A model generated the notes under the pieces. The model was not told the DNA's origin, ran no database searches, and saw nothing but the letters and a program-made list of their open reading frames with translations. Both the position numbers and the translations under genes were made by a program. From positions 2,124,685-2,188,684 of the forward strand of contig NW_006917099.1 in the NCBI RefSeq assembly GCF_000516985.1: a stretch of 64,000 nucleotides of DNA, given 5' to 3'. The first letter of the stretch is position 1. The number at the start of each line of letters is the position of its first letter. Shown piece after piece: positions 1-11,932 of the stretch. Origin of the DNA: Pestalotiopsis fici W106-1 (taxonomy: Eukaryota > Ascomycota > Sordariomycetes > Amphisphaeriales > Sporocadaceae).

Positions 1-464
1 GCGTCTGGAGACGGGTCAAAGTCAAGATCCATGTCATCATCGGAGTCTTCGACAACTTGAGCAGCAGGACGGAGAGATCGACGAGCACTTCTAGTGCGCG
101 ACGAGATGGTGGTCGGAGCCGGAAATGCAGACAGCTCATCATCGTCGTCATCTTGAAGACCGGCAGGCAGTTCAATGACGATGCGACTGCGAGTAGTCTT
201 GGTAGACTGGCCATTGGCAGCAACTCCGGGAGTGACGTCGTGGCTGGTGGCCGGGGTTGAATATTCTCCAGTATCAGAAATGGACAGGGCAGGAGAAGCA
301 ATGGACGAGACAGAGGTGGAAGGGACCTCGACCTTGGAAGGTCTGCCACGCTTCTTAGGAGCGACAGAGGGAGTGACTCCAGGGTCGGTAGCAGCTGGAG
401 AGGCGTTGTTATCGCCGACTCCAGCGCCATTGACCCCAAGGGATCTGCGCGTACGCGGCGCCAT
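1..464 (-). CDS. N-terminal part of a nuclear, AT-hook-like protein (possible Rad16-type ATPase)
   Basis: The reading frame opens at the ATG at 464-462 and runs without a stop off the left edge, so only about 154 N-terminal residues are visible. They are Ser/Thr/Ala-rich and look disordered. Residues about 37-44 read KKRGRPSK, an AT-hook-like DNA-binding core, and two acidic stretches (DDDDDE and EDSDDDMDLDFD) flank an Arg/Ser-rich segment. This composition is usual for the N-termini of chromatin and DNA-repair proteins. The gene is divergent from RAD7 across about 1 kb. Rad7's partner in global-genome nucleotide excision repair is the SNF2 ATPase Rad16, so Rad16 is an attractive guess. No helicase domain lies in the window, so this is inference from context only. 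Confidence 0.7.
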   Translation of the reverse strand, partial: MAPRTRRSLGVNGAGVGDNNASPAATDPGVTPSVAPKKRGRPSKVEVPSTSVSSIASPALSISDTGEYSTPATSHDVTPGVAANGQSTKTTRSRIVIELPAGLQDDDDDELSAFPAPTTISSRTRSARRSLRPAAQVVEDSDDDMDLDFDPSPD

Positions 465-1450
465 GGTGAAGATGACCTGGGGATGATCAATGGGCAATGG
501 GTTGAGGATGAATCAAGAAATCAGTTATTATGTGGATGAATGTCGCCGACTTGCAATGAATGACGAGCACATTCAATGTTGCTTGGATGGAAATGTAAAT
601 GGGCAAAAGTGGACGACTTGAAGAAGCTTGTCCAGTGGATGTCAGCCCGACGGGATGAAAGTTCAGGTGGGATGAAAGTAATCGGCGAACAAAAGAGATG
701 CACCAGGAAACAATCGCAAACTGCTTCACAATGCAGCCGCGAGAAAGTGCCCAACAAAGTGGTGGACACAAACAGGCTGGGATTGTGAAGAATAAAGTTG
801 CAGCTGACAATGATTATTGGCTGCAGCCGCCTTGTTGTACAATTGGGAAAAAAGTTCGCAGAGCGGGAGGATGCAGGTGGCGAGAGCTTCGGTTCGCCTC
901 CAACACGACTTGCACGCCGAAACACGTGAGTTGCCAGCGGTTATCCAGTCGCTACTGCAAGCACTTAAAAACTGACGCCCCACTTGATTGCCCGTCCAGC
1001 ACGATCCAGGCAGGCCAGGCTAGGCAGCACTGTGGGCCCGGGAGCCCGTCCCTGCCCGCTAAACCTTTGCGGATCTCCCGATCAAGCCAAATTACCCCGC
1101 CAAATCAATTAAAGCCTGCCCCTGCCTGACGCGATCCAAATACTAGCTTCGATAGGAGCTGTGGCAACGGGAATCGCGTTTTCCAATTCACGCCGCAACA
1201 TTCCAGTCTGGGGGCTGATTGCTCTGTGCAATTTTTTTTTGTCAACTGCCAGTGCTGCTCACACTGACTTTTTCACAAGAGCCTTTGCGCCGGTTCGACC
1301 CATTGGAGACAGAATCTTCATCCCATTGTTCTCTATTACATCATCATTTTGCGACAATCAGTTGAGTACATCCGCCGCTGTGTGTTGTTTCACTACAGCA
1401 CGACGATACCATGTATGTTTGTCGGTTGCACATTCATAACAGCTATTAAC
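465..1450. promoter_or_regulatory. Shared intergenic region between divergent genes
   Basis: These 986 bases separate two divergently transcribed start codons and should hold both promoters. Open frames inside it (for example 521-925 on the minus strand) have no recognisable domain and look like chance. No clear TATA box or binding-site array was identified. Confidence 0.5.
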
Positions 1451-3411
1451 ATGACTAGGTCTTCACGGCGTACTCGCAACACAATTCGCGGACCGTAAGT
1501 TATCCCTGGCCGTAGTCAAGATTCATTACTAACAAAATGGCAGACGTTCGGCTCTCACGGATTTCTTGGCAGTGCGCATCACTCGTATCCTCGAACTATC
1601 TCGTCGCATCAACTAACCTTGATTCGCAGTCCACCAATGCATCCGATGCTCTAGCCAATGCTTCAGCACGACGGACCGCAGCTCAAGAGGCTGCCGCCGC
1701 CGCTGCTGCCGAGGCTGCTGAAAACGCCAACAATGAATCGGCAACGGCCACCAATGAAGACGGTCAAGAGGATGAAGAGGAGGACAACACAACCCCAGCC
1801 TCTGGTCGTCGTCGAGCTCAGCAGCTAAAGCGCAAAAAGGAAGCAGAGGCCATTGAAAAGATTAAAAAGTCCAAGGCTTTCCAGAAGCGCAAGAGACAGG
1901 GCGATGATTCCGATTCTGATGATTTGGCCGCCGAGATTTTTAAGCAAAAGTCGACTCCTCTTCCTGGTCAGATGGAGAATTGCGCCATTTGCGACAAGCG
2001 CTTCACTGTCACCCCGTACTCCCGCGCCGGCCCAGACGGTGGTCTGTTGTGTTCCAAGTGTGGAAAGGACCTTGCCAAGGACACCCCGACTCCGAACAAG
2101 AAGAAGAGAGCTGCAGGTCAGGGTGCAGGCCGTCGCAAGATGCAGAGCAGAATTCTTGATGGCACCTATACATCTGGCGCCAAGCCCCTCTTGTCTCTCT
2201 GCATTGAGCTGCTCGCCAAGAATATTGACCTTGCTGATGACTTGGGCGCTCTCCCTCCCATTGTGGTTGACAAGATTGCCCGTCACGTGTCCAAGCGTCG
2301 ACTTCTCAACTCTCAGACCCTGAATCTGTTCCTTGAGCCTCAGCATGATGAAGTCAAGATTTACGACGGAGCACATCTCTCTTCCGACGACTATGTCAAC
2401 GTTTTCCAAAGAGTTCCGAATCTCAAGAACCTCAAGATTCGCAACGGAATCCAGTTCAAGGACGAGGTCATGGAGTATCTCGTGACTAGAAACATCAACC
2501 TAGAAGGCTTTTCTCTCCACGGCGCTAATCTTCTTTCCGAGGACACATGGTTGGCCTACCTCAAGGTCAAGGGCCAGCACCTCAAGAGCCTTCAAATCTA
2601 CTACACCGATAAGCACGTTGGCGACGACCTTCTCAAGTCACTCGAAAAGCTTTGTCCCAATCTTGAACGACTCAAGATTTCCAACAATCAAAAGGTGACG
2701 GACAAGGGTGTGGAGCACATTGCCAAGTTAAAGAGTCTGCAGCACCTCTCTCTCGACCTCAGAACCGAGACCACGACTGAGCCTTATGTCAAGGTCATCA
2801 AGAGCATTGGCAGCACCTTGCGCACCCTGTCTCTCAAGAGGGTTCCCGACCTGGATGATCGTGTGCTCGATGCCATTCATGAACACTGCCGCTCTCTGGA
2901 CAAGCTTCGCATCAATTCAAGCGAAGTCATGACTGACGCTGGTTTTGCTCGACTGTTCAAGGACTGGAAGAACAAGCCTCTCAGCTTTGTCGACGTTCGC
3001 GATTGTCGCTTTTTGGATGCCAACAAGCCACGAGAGAATCCACACCAGGTGGGTTTCTGTTCCGAAGCATTCCGCGCTCTAATGCTTCACTCTGCCAAGT
3101 CACTTCGACGTGTCAATGTCCACGGCTGTCGACATATTGACAAGGAGGCTTTCGAGGACGTTTTTGGCCCTAGCAAGACTTACCTCGAGATGAAGAAGCT
3201 AGAGGTTAGCTTTTGTGAGCAAGTGAGCGACTTTATTCTCGGCAGCATTTTCCGCAGCTGCCCCAATATCAGAGAGCTGATAGTCTTTGGCTGCATGTCG
3301 GTCAAGGATGTCCGTGTTCCTCGCAACAAGATCCTTGTCGGAGTGCCCAATGCTCAAGGCATGATTATCGAGGGCACCGAGGATTCTCACGACACCGTGG
3401 ATCAATCTTAA
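1451..3411 (+). CDS. RAD7: Rad7, nucleotide excision repair LRR protein
   Basis: Exons are 1451-1494, 1544-1571 and 1630-3411 (617 aa). The ATG at 1451 is preferred to the in-frame ATG at 1537 because splicing both short introns yields the N-terminus expected of Rad7 (TRNTIRGP, then RSALTDFLA), and both introns have GT donors and CTAAC branch points. An Ala/Glu-rich low-complexity region follows. Around residue 141 is a zinc-finger-like segment with two CxxC pairs (CAIC and CSKC), then leucine-rich repeats of the AMN1/F-box-LRR type to the end (for example LERLKISNNQKVTDKGVEHI). Rad7 acts in the nucleus with Rad16 and Abf1 in global-genome NER and is also linked to an Elc1/Cul3 ubiquitin ligase. 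The length fits filamentous-fungal Rad7. Confidence 0.92.
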
Positions 3412-3875
3412 TTGGTGATTTCCAACAGTATGTACATTAGTTGCATGTGATCAAGGTTTGAGCGCCCTTCTTTGTAGAGTATCATGACGATTCACGCAGG
3501 CTTGTTTTGGCAGTTGTTTTCAGGCAGATGGATTTTGGGAGTTGAGGTGTCTACTTTCAGAGGGATGCAAAATATGAGGATTGGGGAGTTGCTAGACATG
3601 CATATCATGGACCTGAAGAGGAGAATATACCCATCTTGAGCAATCAAAGCATGAAAATGGTCAGGGCTGAGCAAGGAAAATCATACATCAGAATCAGTTT
3701 TCAGATGGACAATTTGAGTCGATCCAGACAGTAGCTCAATTCATAGGTCATTTTCGGTTTCTACCTGACGTGCGCTTATTAATGTCTTGAGAACGGTATA
3801 GATTCAATACTTATGAAGCGAATAATAATTGGTATCTCAGCAAAACAAAAGCCCCAACACGACTCCTTGATTCAA
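3412..3875. other. Convergent 3' intergenic region, no gene seen
   Basis: This lies between the stops of two convergent genes. It holds their 3' UTRs; no ORF with a recognisable domain and no strong repeat was seen. Confidence 0.5.
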
Positions 3876-4831
3876 TTATGCTTTCTTGCTCCGTGTCGCC
3901 GCCAAGTACTTTTTGCGCAGCGCCAACATGCCAGTCATGTACCCAACAATCAAATCACATATCGAGTCCCAGCCAAACTTGACGCCCATGTAACTACTCC
4001 AGGCTGATCCTCCTACCCAGTACGTCGTGGTCGGCCAGCTACTCAAAGTATTGCTTACAACCTTTTGAGCATACTTTTCGGGGGTCATGGTCTGAAGGGT
4101 GCTAGCCGTGTGGCCGGCCACGGCCTGTTCAATGTCGGCTCTAATGGGCGAGTACAAACTGCCTTCTGGCAGCTTCTGGCCGGCGCTGTTGCCGTAAAAC
4201 TTGGTGGAAACACCTCCAGTCACGACGTGCAAGACACCGACACCAAGAGGGCGTAGTTCCATTCGCAGAGCATCATTCAACGAGGCCATTGCTCCTTTGG
4301 ACGCATTGTCTGTGAATTATCAGCCTGTATGGTCACGTCATGTTTCCTGGACGACAAACAAAGACCGCCCCAGGGCATCTGCACCCTAGAGACGACGGAG
4401 CCGATATTGACGACTCGCGGCTTGCCACCTCTCACGGCCGATTCCACCAGCAAAGGAGCAAACGCCTGTGTGACGGCCAGTAGACCCCAAAGGTTGACCT
4501 CGAACAGCTTGCGGCCCTCGTCCAGGCCGGCATCGAGCAAGGGCACCTGGTAGCCGGCGCCGGCGTTGTTGACGAGGTAGTCGAGGGCGCCGCCGGTGCG
4601 CGTCCTGACCTCGTCGGCGGCGGCGCGGACCGAGGCCGGGTCGGCGACGTCGAGCTGGATCATCTCGAGCCCGGCCAGGGCGCGCAGGTGTTCGACCTTG
4701 GCCAGGTTCCGTGCCGTCGCAAAGACCTGGAGTCCCCGCCGGTGGAACTCCTTGGCCAGGGCGTGACCGATGCCACCCTCGCTGCAGCCGGTGATGAGCA
4801 CGGAGCGCTGTTGCTTTTTTGTTTCAGTCAT
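3876..4831 (-). CDS. AYR1: Short-chain dehydrogenase, 1-acyl-DHAP reductase (Ayr1) type
   Basis: Two exons on the minus strand, 4831-4360 and 4309-3876, separated by a 50-bp intron (GTTTGT donor), give 301 aa. The splice restores the catalytic motif YNASK, split after the first base of the Tyr codon. Other classical SDR motifs are present: the nucleotide-binding TGCSEGGIG near residue 14, NNAG, and IGSVVSRVQMPWGG before the catalytic Tyr. The spacing and the divided nucleotide-binding motif match the Ayr1 group, which reduces 1-acyl-dihydroxyacetone phosphate with NADPH in phosphatidic acid synthesis on ER and lipid droplets. A hydrophobic C-terminal segment (about SSYMGVKFGWDSICDLIVGY) could anchor it to membranes. 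Substrate is inferred from family; SDR specificities vary. Confidence 0.85.
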
Positions 4832-6413
4832 GTGGGATTATGGAGACGCAGATTTTACAAGTGTTTTCTATCGACAAGTCAAGAAATGTTTCATTACAAC
4901 GACCTTTTGCAATTCCATTATAGCTTTCCTCTGGTTTCCCCATGATCAGATACTCTTGGACCCTCGCTAACCCATGATCCGATCTTGGAGACACAAGCAA
5001 AAGAGGACATGGCTCGCGATACCATTGCCAAAGATGGTTAGGTTGACATGCAATTGGGTCGGTCTATTGCCTCTCTGGAGATCCGACCCGGTATTTAATG
5101 GAGCGCAAGGGTCCTGTTTTGGGGAAATGCCAAATGTTCAGATGCTCATCGTGGAGAAGAGGGCAAAGGGTGAAATGCCATCGGATTGCGCACAAATGTG
5201 GGTCATGTTTTTGGTTGTTAGATGTGATTATTTTCGTCTCGACACATTGGCCGAGATGATTGCTACTTGGTTGCGCCTTGGCGTTGGGCGATTCGGCCGA
5301 GACAGTGTGAATTCATGGTTTATACTCGACTGCTCATGTTGACGGCCCTGTATTCCTGGCGACGTCCACTACAGAGTCCAGGGTTTGTCGTATCCAAGCT
5401 GGCATACAAGCCGAGCAGATGCTACATAAATGAAATATCCCAGGCATTTATGAATAAACAATATCATCGCGACGACACATGCAGTCTTGATCATGTCGAA
5501 TTGAATACCTCTTTCATCAACAGACCGCCTCCTCATGGGTGCAGGCCAAAATACAATGGCGGGACCAGACAATCGACTGACTCTTGGAAATCACATGCCA
5601 TGAAATAGATTCCCAGAACCACAGTGTCGGTATTGAATCCCATTACTTGCAAATGCTATTCTCTCCCTGCACTTGATATCCAACGGCCAGACTAAATCTA
5701 GATCAAAACTTAATCCTTCTTAAGCGCTCAAGACAGCGGCCCGTCGGAACCAATACCCAGTCAGGACTCGCTTGTACCCCTAACGCGGATCCCACATCTG
5801 ACTCGATCTCAGATCTAGTAGAGAATGCCCTGTAACCGGATGATGGAATAAAATATTCTCGAACCTCTGACCTGTACATGTTGATCATGGGCTGCCTCCT
5901 TTTCTTTAGATTTTCGGAACAGCACATAATTCTCCAACACTATTCTGTCCATTGATATCACACAGCAGATGCGACTCGCCAGTAAAAAAGTCCAAAGCCA
6001 CAGATACGACAGGGAATAATCAAGACCCTTGGAGATCATCTCCGGACAGAGCAACTCTAGCAGGGTTCAGCGTCGTCAGCACCGCCACTCGATCCAGGGT
6101 CCAGGCCTTTTTCGCCAGGGTCCAAAGTTGGCTTTCTGCCCAGTTTTGGCTGCTTTGCTACCAAATTCGTTACTCGCCACAGCGCCCTGCCCTTCTGGCG
6201 CCCGCGGGTCAAGCCACATATCATCCTTAATACCCAGAGATAATCTATTATTCACGGCACCATAACAGTGGATGCGCTGACGAGTTTTCCAGCTTGTTTT
6301 TCTCTCGCTTTCCCCTGACGTGTTTTTTTCTCTAATTCTCGCGTATTCTCGTTTCTCCTGTTGCAAATATCATCAATTACGTGTTGTGTGTGGGAAAAAA
6401 GAGAGTTGGAATC
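4832..6413. other. 1.6-kb intergenic region, no supported gene
   Basis: This is the shared upstream region of the reductase (-) and the epoxide-hydrolase-like gene (+). Several open frames of 60-122 codons occur on both strands (for example 4974-5342 +), but none shows domain-like composition or plausible splicing. No RNA gene or transposon end was recognised. Confidence 0.45.
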
Positions 6414-8392
6414 ATGGCTGCCAACTCTACTGGGGAAACGCCCACTGCTGGCGGTGCTACTACGCCTGGCGAGCAAGTTAAACCATACCAAATCCATGTG
6501 AGTCCGCCAAGCCTCCCCCCGTTTACCGTTTCGATAGATTCAACGTCGATCTTTTTTGCGCTTGTGGCTGACGCGCCGCCTATTTCTACTACAGGTCTCA
6601 TCACGATACCTTGATCTCACCAAGGAGAAATTGGAAATTACTCGATTACCTCACGAGTCTTCCAAACCAAAGTCGGAGGATTGGTGGGAGCCAAAACCTC
6701 AAGTTGAGCCATTAATTGATTTCTGGTAAGTTGACCGGATAAAAGGAGTAAATCGCATTGACCAACATATTCAGGCTCGAAGAATATTCATGGCGCACCA
6801 AGGAGGACGAGCTGAATGCTCAGCTACCACAATTCCGTACTGGATTCACCATTCCCCAAAGCGAAGCGCCGATTAGGTTGCACTTTGTTCACATTCGTTC
6901 TTCTCATTCTCATGCCTTGCCACTTCTCATGATACCCCCTTTTCCTTTTACAAACTTGTCATTTGGTCATCTCACCAAGGTCTTTGTCGATCCCGAGGAT
7001 GCAGCAAATAATCAGCCGTTTCACCTGGTCATTCCGTCGCTGCCGGGTCTGGGCTTTAGCGATGCACTTCCCAATAATACGCCCGTGATTTCCGCAACGG
7101 GAGAAATGCTTAATTCATTAATGGACAGGCTGGAATATCCTCATTATTTGGCCACAAATCTGGGATCGGGATCAGCTTCGCCGGCGGAAATTGATTGGCA
7201 ACTGGTCAACTATCTGGCCGTCGAGCACATGGACTCTTGTCGCGGTGCCCATTTCATCTCGCCGCCACTGGCACAGCCAAAATTGAAAGAGGCGCCCGTT
7301 GAATGGGCAAAATGGTCACTGGCCAGTCTGTTCAAGATGCCCATGCTGGGATACGTCAAGGAGGATTTCTCGGCGCTTGAAAGGAGTCGGCCGGAAAAGA
7401 AGGGTAGCAAATCCGTCACGGCACAGTTTGGTCTGAACCAATTAGGTCTCCGAGAGCCCAATACGCTGGCCTATGCCCTGTGCGACTCGCCGACTGGACT
7501 GCTCGTCTTTGCATTGAAAAGCCTGCAGACATTGGGGCCAAAGAGGCAATTCACTCCGGCAGAGATCATCACCTTTACACAATTGGCGTGGTTGCCGGGG
7601 CCCGAGGCGGCCATGAGGTTCTGGTCGTATTGTCTGCAGCATCCAGAGACGACTATGAAAAAGGCTCCGCCTCGACCCAAGATTGGCATAACCGTGTTTC
7701 TCGGCGATGAGGAGCCCGAGCCTCAGCCCGAGCCTCCGACCGAAGCACAAGCCGAGGCGCCAGCTAACGAGCAAGCCGAGACGCCGGCCGATGGACAGGG
7801 CGAGGCTCAAGCTCCCGAGGCCCCTGCAGGTCCAACCCAAGACGTGGAAGCGCAAAAGAAGATTCAAGTGCAAGACAAGGAAGCCTATTCATGTCCCAGC
7901 TGGGCAAATGCTAGATATCACGTCCTCTACACACACAGAGCCAATGGAAAATCCGGTCTATTGGCTTGGGAACGACCCGAGCTCATTCTCAATGGAGTAC
8001 AAGGTCTGGCAAAAGAGGTCATTAAGCTGGATTCAATGTTTCAACCACGGGCAGACGACACGGTTCCGTTGCAGCAGGTCGTCGTAGGAGACGAGAGTGC
8101 TACTGGACCAGACCCCGACAATGCTACGGGCGAGGCTGCAGAGACGGTTCCTCGGCCTTCAAGTCCGGCATCCGAAAAAGAAGCACCCGCTCAACCCAAA
8201 ATCAACACGATAGACGGTCTCTTGGCCCCCATTCCCGAAGAACGAGGGCAGCCGCATCGGGAGATAAGCGAAGAGACAAGAGTGGCGTCTGATGCCGAGG
8301 AACAGGAAGCAAAATTGACGGCCAAGAGTGAGGATACTTTGGCTGGTTCAAGCCCGGGAATGAAACCAGTCGAGTCGCCATTGAGTTCTTGA
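6414..8392 (+). CDS. Epoxide hydrolase-like protein lacking catalytic residues
   Basis: Exons are 6414-6497, 6595-6725 and 6775-8392 (610 aa). The N-terminus has the epoxide-hydrolase N-terminal domain signature (YQIHVSSRYLDLTKEKLE, then TRLPHE), and an alpha/beta-hydrolase core follows with PGLGFSD near residue 162 and CDSPTGLL further on. Active family members carry the nucleophile in a GGDWG-type motif and a C-terminal GGHFAA motif. Here the nucleophile-elbow region, near residue 201, reads NLGSGSAS, and the histidine region, near residue 464, reads GKSGLLAWE. Both the Asp nucleophile and the catalytic His therefore appear lost. A Pro/Glu/Ala-rich insert (PEPQPEPPTEAQ-like) and a long acidic disordered tail are added. 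It is probably a non-enzymatic homologue, or one with another activity. The open frame is intact, so it is not an obvious pseudogene. Confidence 0.8.
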
Positions 8393-8767
8393 TCTCATCT
8401 CATGGCTGTGGGATTTCTTTGAGGCGTGTTTGGCCCAAGTGTGCATATACGATACCCACTGATGATAATGTAATGTTATTTTACAGCATACGAGGCATCT
8501 AGATACATTCCCTTGAATGGATTAATCAAAATGTCCAAAATAGACACATTCCAGACCTGAAAACGGACTACAAGGGCCTTTTAGAAATGTCTCGGGCGCA
8601 GTGTGCTGCAACCGGTGTCTCGTACACTTTCTTTGTCTCATTTTTAGTAGACTGCATCTAGGTGTATCAATACGAGACGGGCAAAATAATTGAATTGTCA
8701 GATGCCTTTGCCTTTTCGAATTCTGCCCATCTTGGCGACTCTCACCTTGCAAAAACGTCCTTTCAAG
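8393..8767. other. Intergenic region
   Basis: Downstream of the epoxide-hydrolase-like gene and upstream of the first kinase/protease-like gene. An in-frame upstream ATG at 8702 could extend the next protein by 22 residues. Nothing else was seen. Confidence 0.4.
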
Positions 8768-11700
8768 ATGGCCGCCGCAGGCTACGACCGCATCGACGTT
8801 CCTAATTACAAGAGATATGTGCGGTGGTCTACTCAAGCATTTAGAAATTTCCGACGAGCACACGACAACCCAAATGCCGACTTGAGTTCAGAAGATTGGC
8901 GCGATATCCAAGTCCCCGCACCAGCTCTACCCAAGTTGTTCGTTGCCTCGGATGAACCAACTACGCACTGGTATCAAGACCATGCCAACAACGAGGGGCT
9001 CTCTAGAATCCTGGGTCGTCAGCTCCCAGACGATGACGTGAATCACAGGTATCAAAGGCGACTGCGAAGCATTACTGGCTACTTTAATCGACACGGACAA
9101 GGGACGTGGACTCCAGTCAAGATCCTGGCCAAGGGAGGTCAGGGTATGGCTATACATTTTCGGCATGACCTGGATGGGAATGCTCGAAATGTCGTCATGA
9201 AGATTGACCTCCGTGATTGGTTCTCTAAATCATTGCAGGATGAAAAGCGAGCCACGCTGGTATGATGATTCCAAGTGGCTCAAGCCGCCGACACTAATCA
9301 TGAAAGAACAGAGACAAAGAAGAGCAGCACATTCGGTCCAGATTATACCGCCCCGACTAGCCGGCGGTCTACAAATTGGAGGCAATCTATACACCAGGGA
9401 CCCCAACGTCTCTGACGACTCGTCAGACGACGAGCTGTCCGACTATGACGGCGAAGGAGCCGGCGATCCTCGCCCGCGGGAATTGAGAATGCCACGGGGC
9501 CAGCGACTGCCGGGATATTGGGACCGTAGCAAAGCCGACCACGACAGGAGAGCGGATGCGTTTATCAATGCTGGCGGTCGAAGGCGAAACCGGGAGGATG
9601 TCGAGTCCCAGCTAGAGTTTATGCTTCTCGAGTACATGGAGAATGGCAGCCTGTCGTCGCTCATCAAGAAGCGTTCCACCCACGACCAGGCCGACCGTCC
9701 TCCCAATCGAGTCTTGTGGGCTTTTTGGTTGTGCCGTGAGTAAATTCAAAACACTTGTCGTCCCCCAGCTAATGAGCTCTCCAGTGGTGAGAGGTTGTAT
9801 AGGCATGGATTATCCACCAAGCAAGTTTCATCCTAATCGCAGACCACCGCCTGGCCGGCCCGAGGGTGATCCCGCCGCTCGAGAAGAGCATCGCCGGCAG
9901 GGCATCATGAGAAGAAGCCGGCGTTTAGAAGGGAGTTTGCCCGCAGACCCGGGCTCAGTCCACGGAGAACGGGCGGGGATCATGCACATGATGCAGGATG
10001 TCAATCGCCTCGGTCTTCCGCTCTGGTGGCAGCAACAATACGACCAGGCCATGGAGTCCTTTAGGCGATATGCAGATGATTTAAACGAAGAACTACCCGC
10101 AGAAGATGACCTATTGCGCCGCCGTGAAAACGTGGTCCATTTTGATCTCGATCCCAATAATGGTATGCAATCTTGTTGCTTTTTTCTGATACCTACTGAC
10201 CTGGCAAGTTCTCATTGGCGGCTTTGAAATGTCTGCACAGCAGATTCAAGACTGGGGTGCTCATATCTCGAGGACCAGGGGCCCGGGGGGGACGATGCCT
10301 TCCAATAAAGAACCTCACCCGGGTCGTATACAAAACGAGCACGTCTTTGTTCCGAGACTCAAGGTCAGAAACCTTTTGCACCTTGTGGCCCATGCTGACT
10401 GATTTAGATTGCCGATTTTGGTATTGCAGACAGGGTCAAGACTTATAAACGAAAGTGAGTCTGGCATGAGATTTATATCAGAACCTGTACTGACTAGTAA
10501 TAGCATATATTACTGGTCTCGTAGACACTCCGGCAAAAGGTTGTTTCTGGCACCTGTAGGTTTTCTTGGGAAGCAGTAAAATCATGGACTAATTCGTGAC
10601 AGGAACAATTTGGGCGAGAGTGGGAGTATGTATAACACCATTCATCAAGAAACATTACTAACGATGATCAAAGCATGGCGTCGGATTTACCAAACGATGC
10701 CGATATAGGAGAGGCTCAAATCCCCGGAAGCTTCAGTAGAAAGACCAACATTTGGCAAATCGCCTGGGTATGATGCACCTTTTCCATCATGACCATGATA
10801 CTGACTTATCAAGTGCTTGTGGTGTTTTATCACAATGCAAAAACCGCCCATGCCTCCTCAACCTCAGATACCACCTAATTATCGACACTTGATCAATGAT
10901 GATACACCTGTAGATCAGTATGACCAGATTCTCGAATCAGCTGGCTATCGTGGTCCAATCTCTTATTGCTATAAATTGTGCGAAAACGTCAGGCAACCAG
11001 ACGACCCCTTTGGCTGGGTGGATTTGGACTTGAGACAGACCTTGTACAGGTGCATGTATCACAACCCAGATCATCGACCCGACTTTGCCGAACTGATCTC
11101 GCAAGCCATGGGAAAAGTGGGAGGTGGGATACCTGGTGAAGATGATGGAGTAGTTCGCGCCTGGGTAGAGAAATGGTTTTATAATGCTCCTGCTCCTCCT
11201 CCTCCGCCCCCGCCTCCTCCGCCTCCTAATGAATTTGTGGAGAGCCTTACCCATTACCAGAGTAGCAATCATGGAGGCGGCGGTATGGAATTGGATGGTG
11301 CCGCCTTTGTATTCGGTGGTTCACACGGTGGTGGATATTTCAACAATGCTGCCGGTCTTCCTCCTCTGACTCCTGCTCAGCAAGCCTTTCTGGACCGATT
11401 CAGAACCGATTACCCCCATGGAGCCCAGAAAATTCACAACGTGGCTGGAGAGCAGCAATGTGGACGCAAGTATAATCCTTTCCAAGTCATGGCACAAGAG
11501 GCTGACAATTACACAGTACAAGCAGTGGCAGATAGCATTAGGGTCCAAATACCCTCGGCAATGTTGCCTGCCGGTGCTTTTCGTCCCACAATGAGCGATC
11601 TTCAGGCCATTTACCGTCAACTATATGCTACGGGAGTCTTTAACGCGGCCATAGCCGCCGGCGTCGAGGTCCCAGACAGGTTTTACACGGCAGACACGCT

Positions 11701-11932
11701 GGCAGCTATTCTCGAACGTTGGGGCGATTCTCACGGTGTCTTGTTGCAGCTGGTCGTGATGCTGCCCACTGGCGCACCCTATCTGGTCCCAACCGCGAAT
11801 GCTGCCGGGAGACCAGTCTATATCTACAGCAATTGGTCGGGTTCGGGTATGCCGATGGCACAATGTCATTATGAAGGCTTGCATCCGATTGAGGCAGCTA
11901 ATTTGCTCTCTCTTAGTCCGGGGGAAGTATAG
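8768..11932 (+). CDS. Protein kinase-like / OTU-like cysteine protease fusion, copy A
   Basis: Ten exons: 8768-9259, 9312-9735, 9785-10162, 10209-10363, 10408-10454, 10504-10555, 10603-10625, 10674-10767, 10814-11465, 11517-11932 (910 aa). All junctions align with copy B at 12446. Kinase motifs appear in order: glycine-rich loop LAKGGQGMA (about 118), VMK lysine (about 145), hinge LLEYMENGSL, catalytic loop HFDLDPNN (about 424; Arg of HRD replaced by Phe), DFG (about 486), APE (about 515), TNIWQIAW and HRPDF. An acidic insert (DDSSDDELSDYD) sits in the N-lobe. After a Pro-rich linker is a domain with QCGLQAVADSI (Cys about 771) and CHYEGL (His about 890), resembling an OTU/papain-type thiol protease. 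The last intron uses a GC donor (11466) and is 51 bp without a stop, so retention would keep the frame but split the Cys motif. Function is unknown; signalling or deubiquitination is inference. The alternative start at 8702 is possible. Confidence 0.8.

Noticed and set aside
521..925. 134-codon ORF on the minus strand
   Set aside because: Low-complexity Cys/His/Phe-rich translation in a promoter region; no family resemblance.
1537..1629. Simple unspliced RAD7 start at 1537 giving 624 aa
   Set aside because: The first 31 residues would be intron sequence. Splicing two consensus introns from ATG 1451 gives the conserved Rad7 N-terminus.
1825..2409. 194-codon open frame antisense to RAD7
   Set aside because: Mirror of a codon-biased real exon; no domain-like composition.
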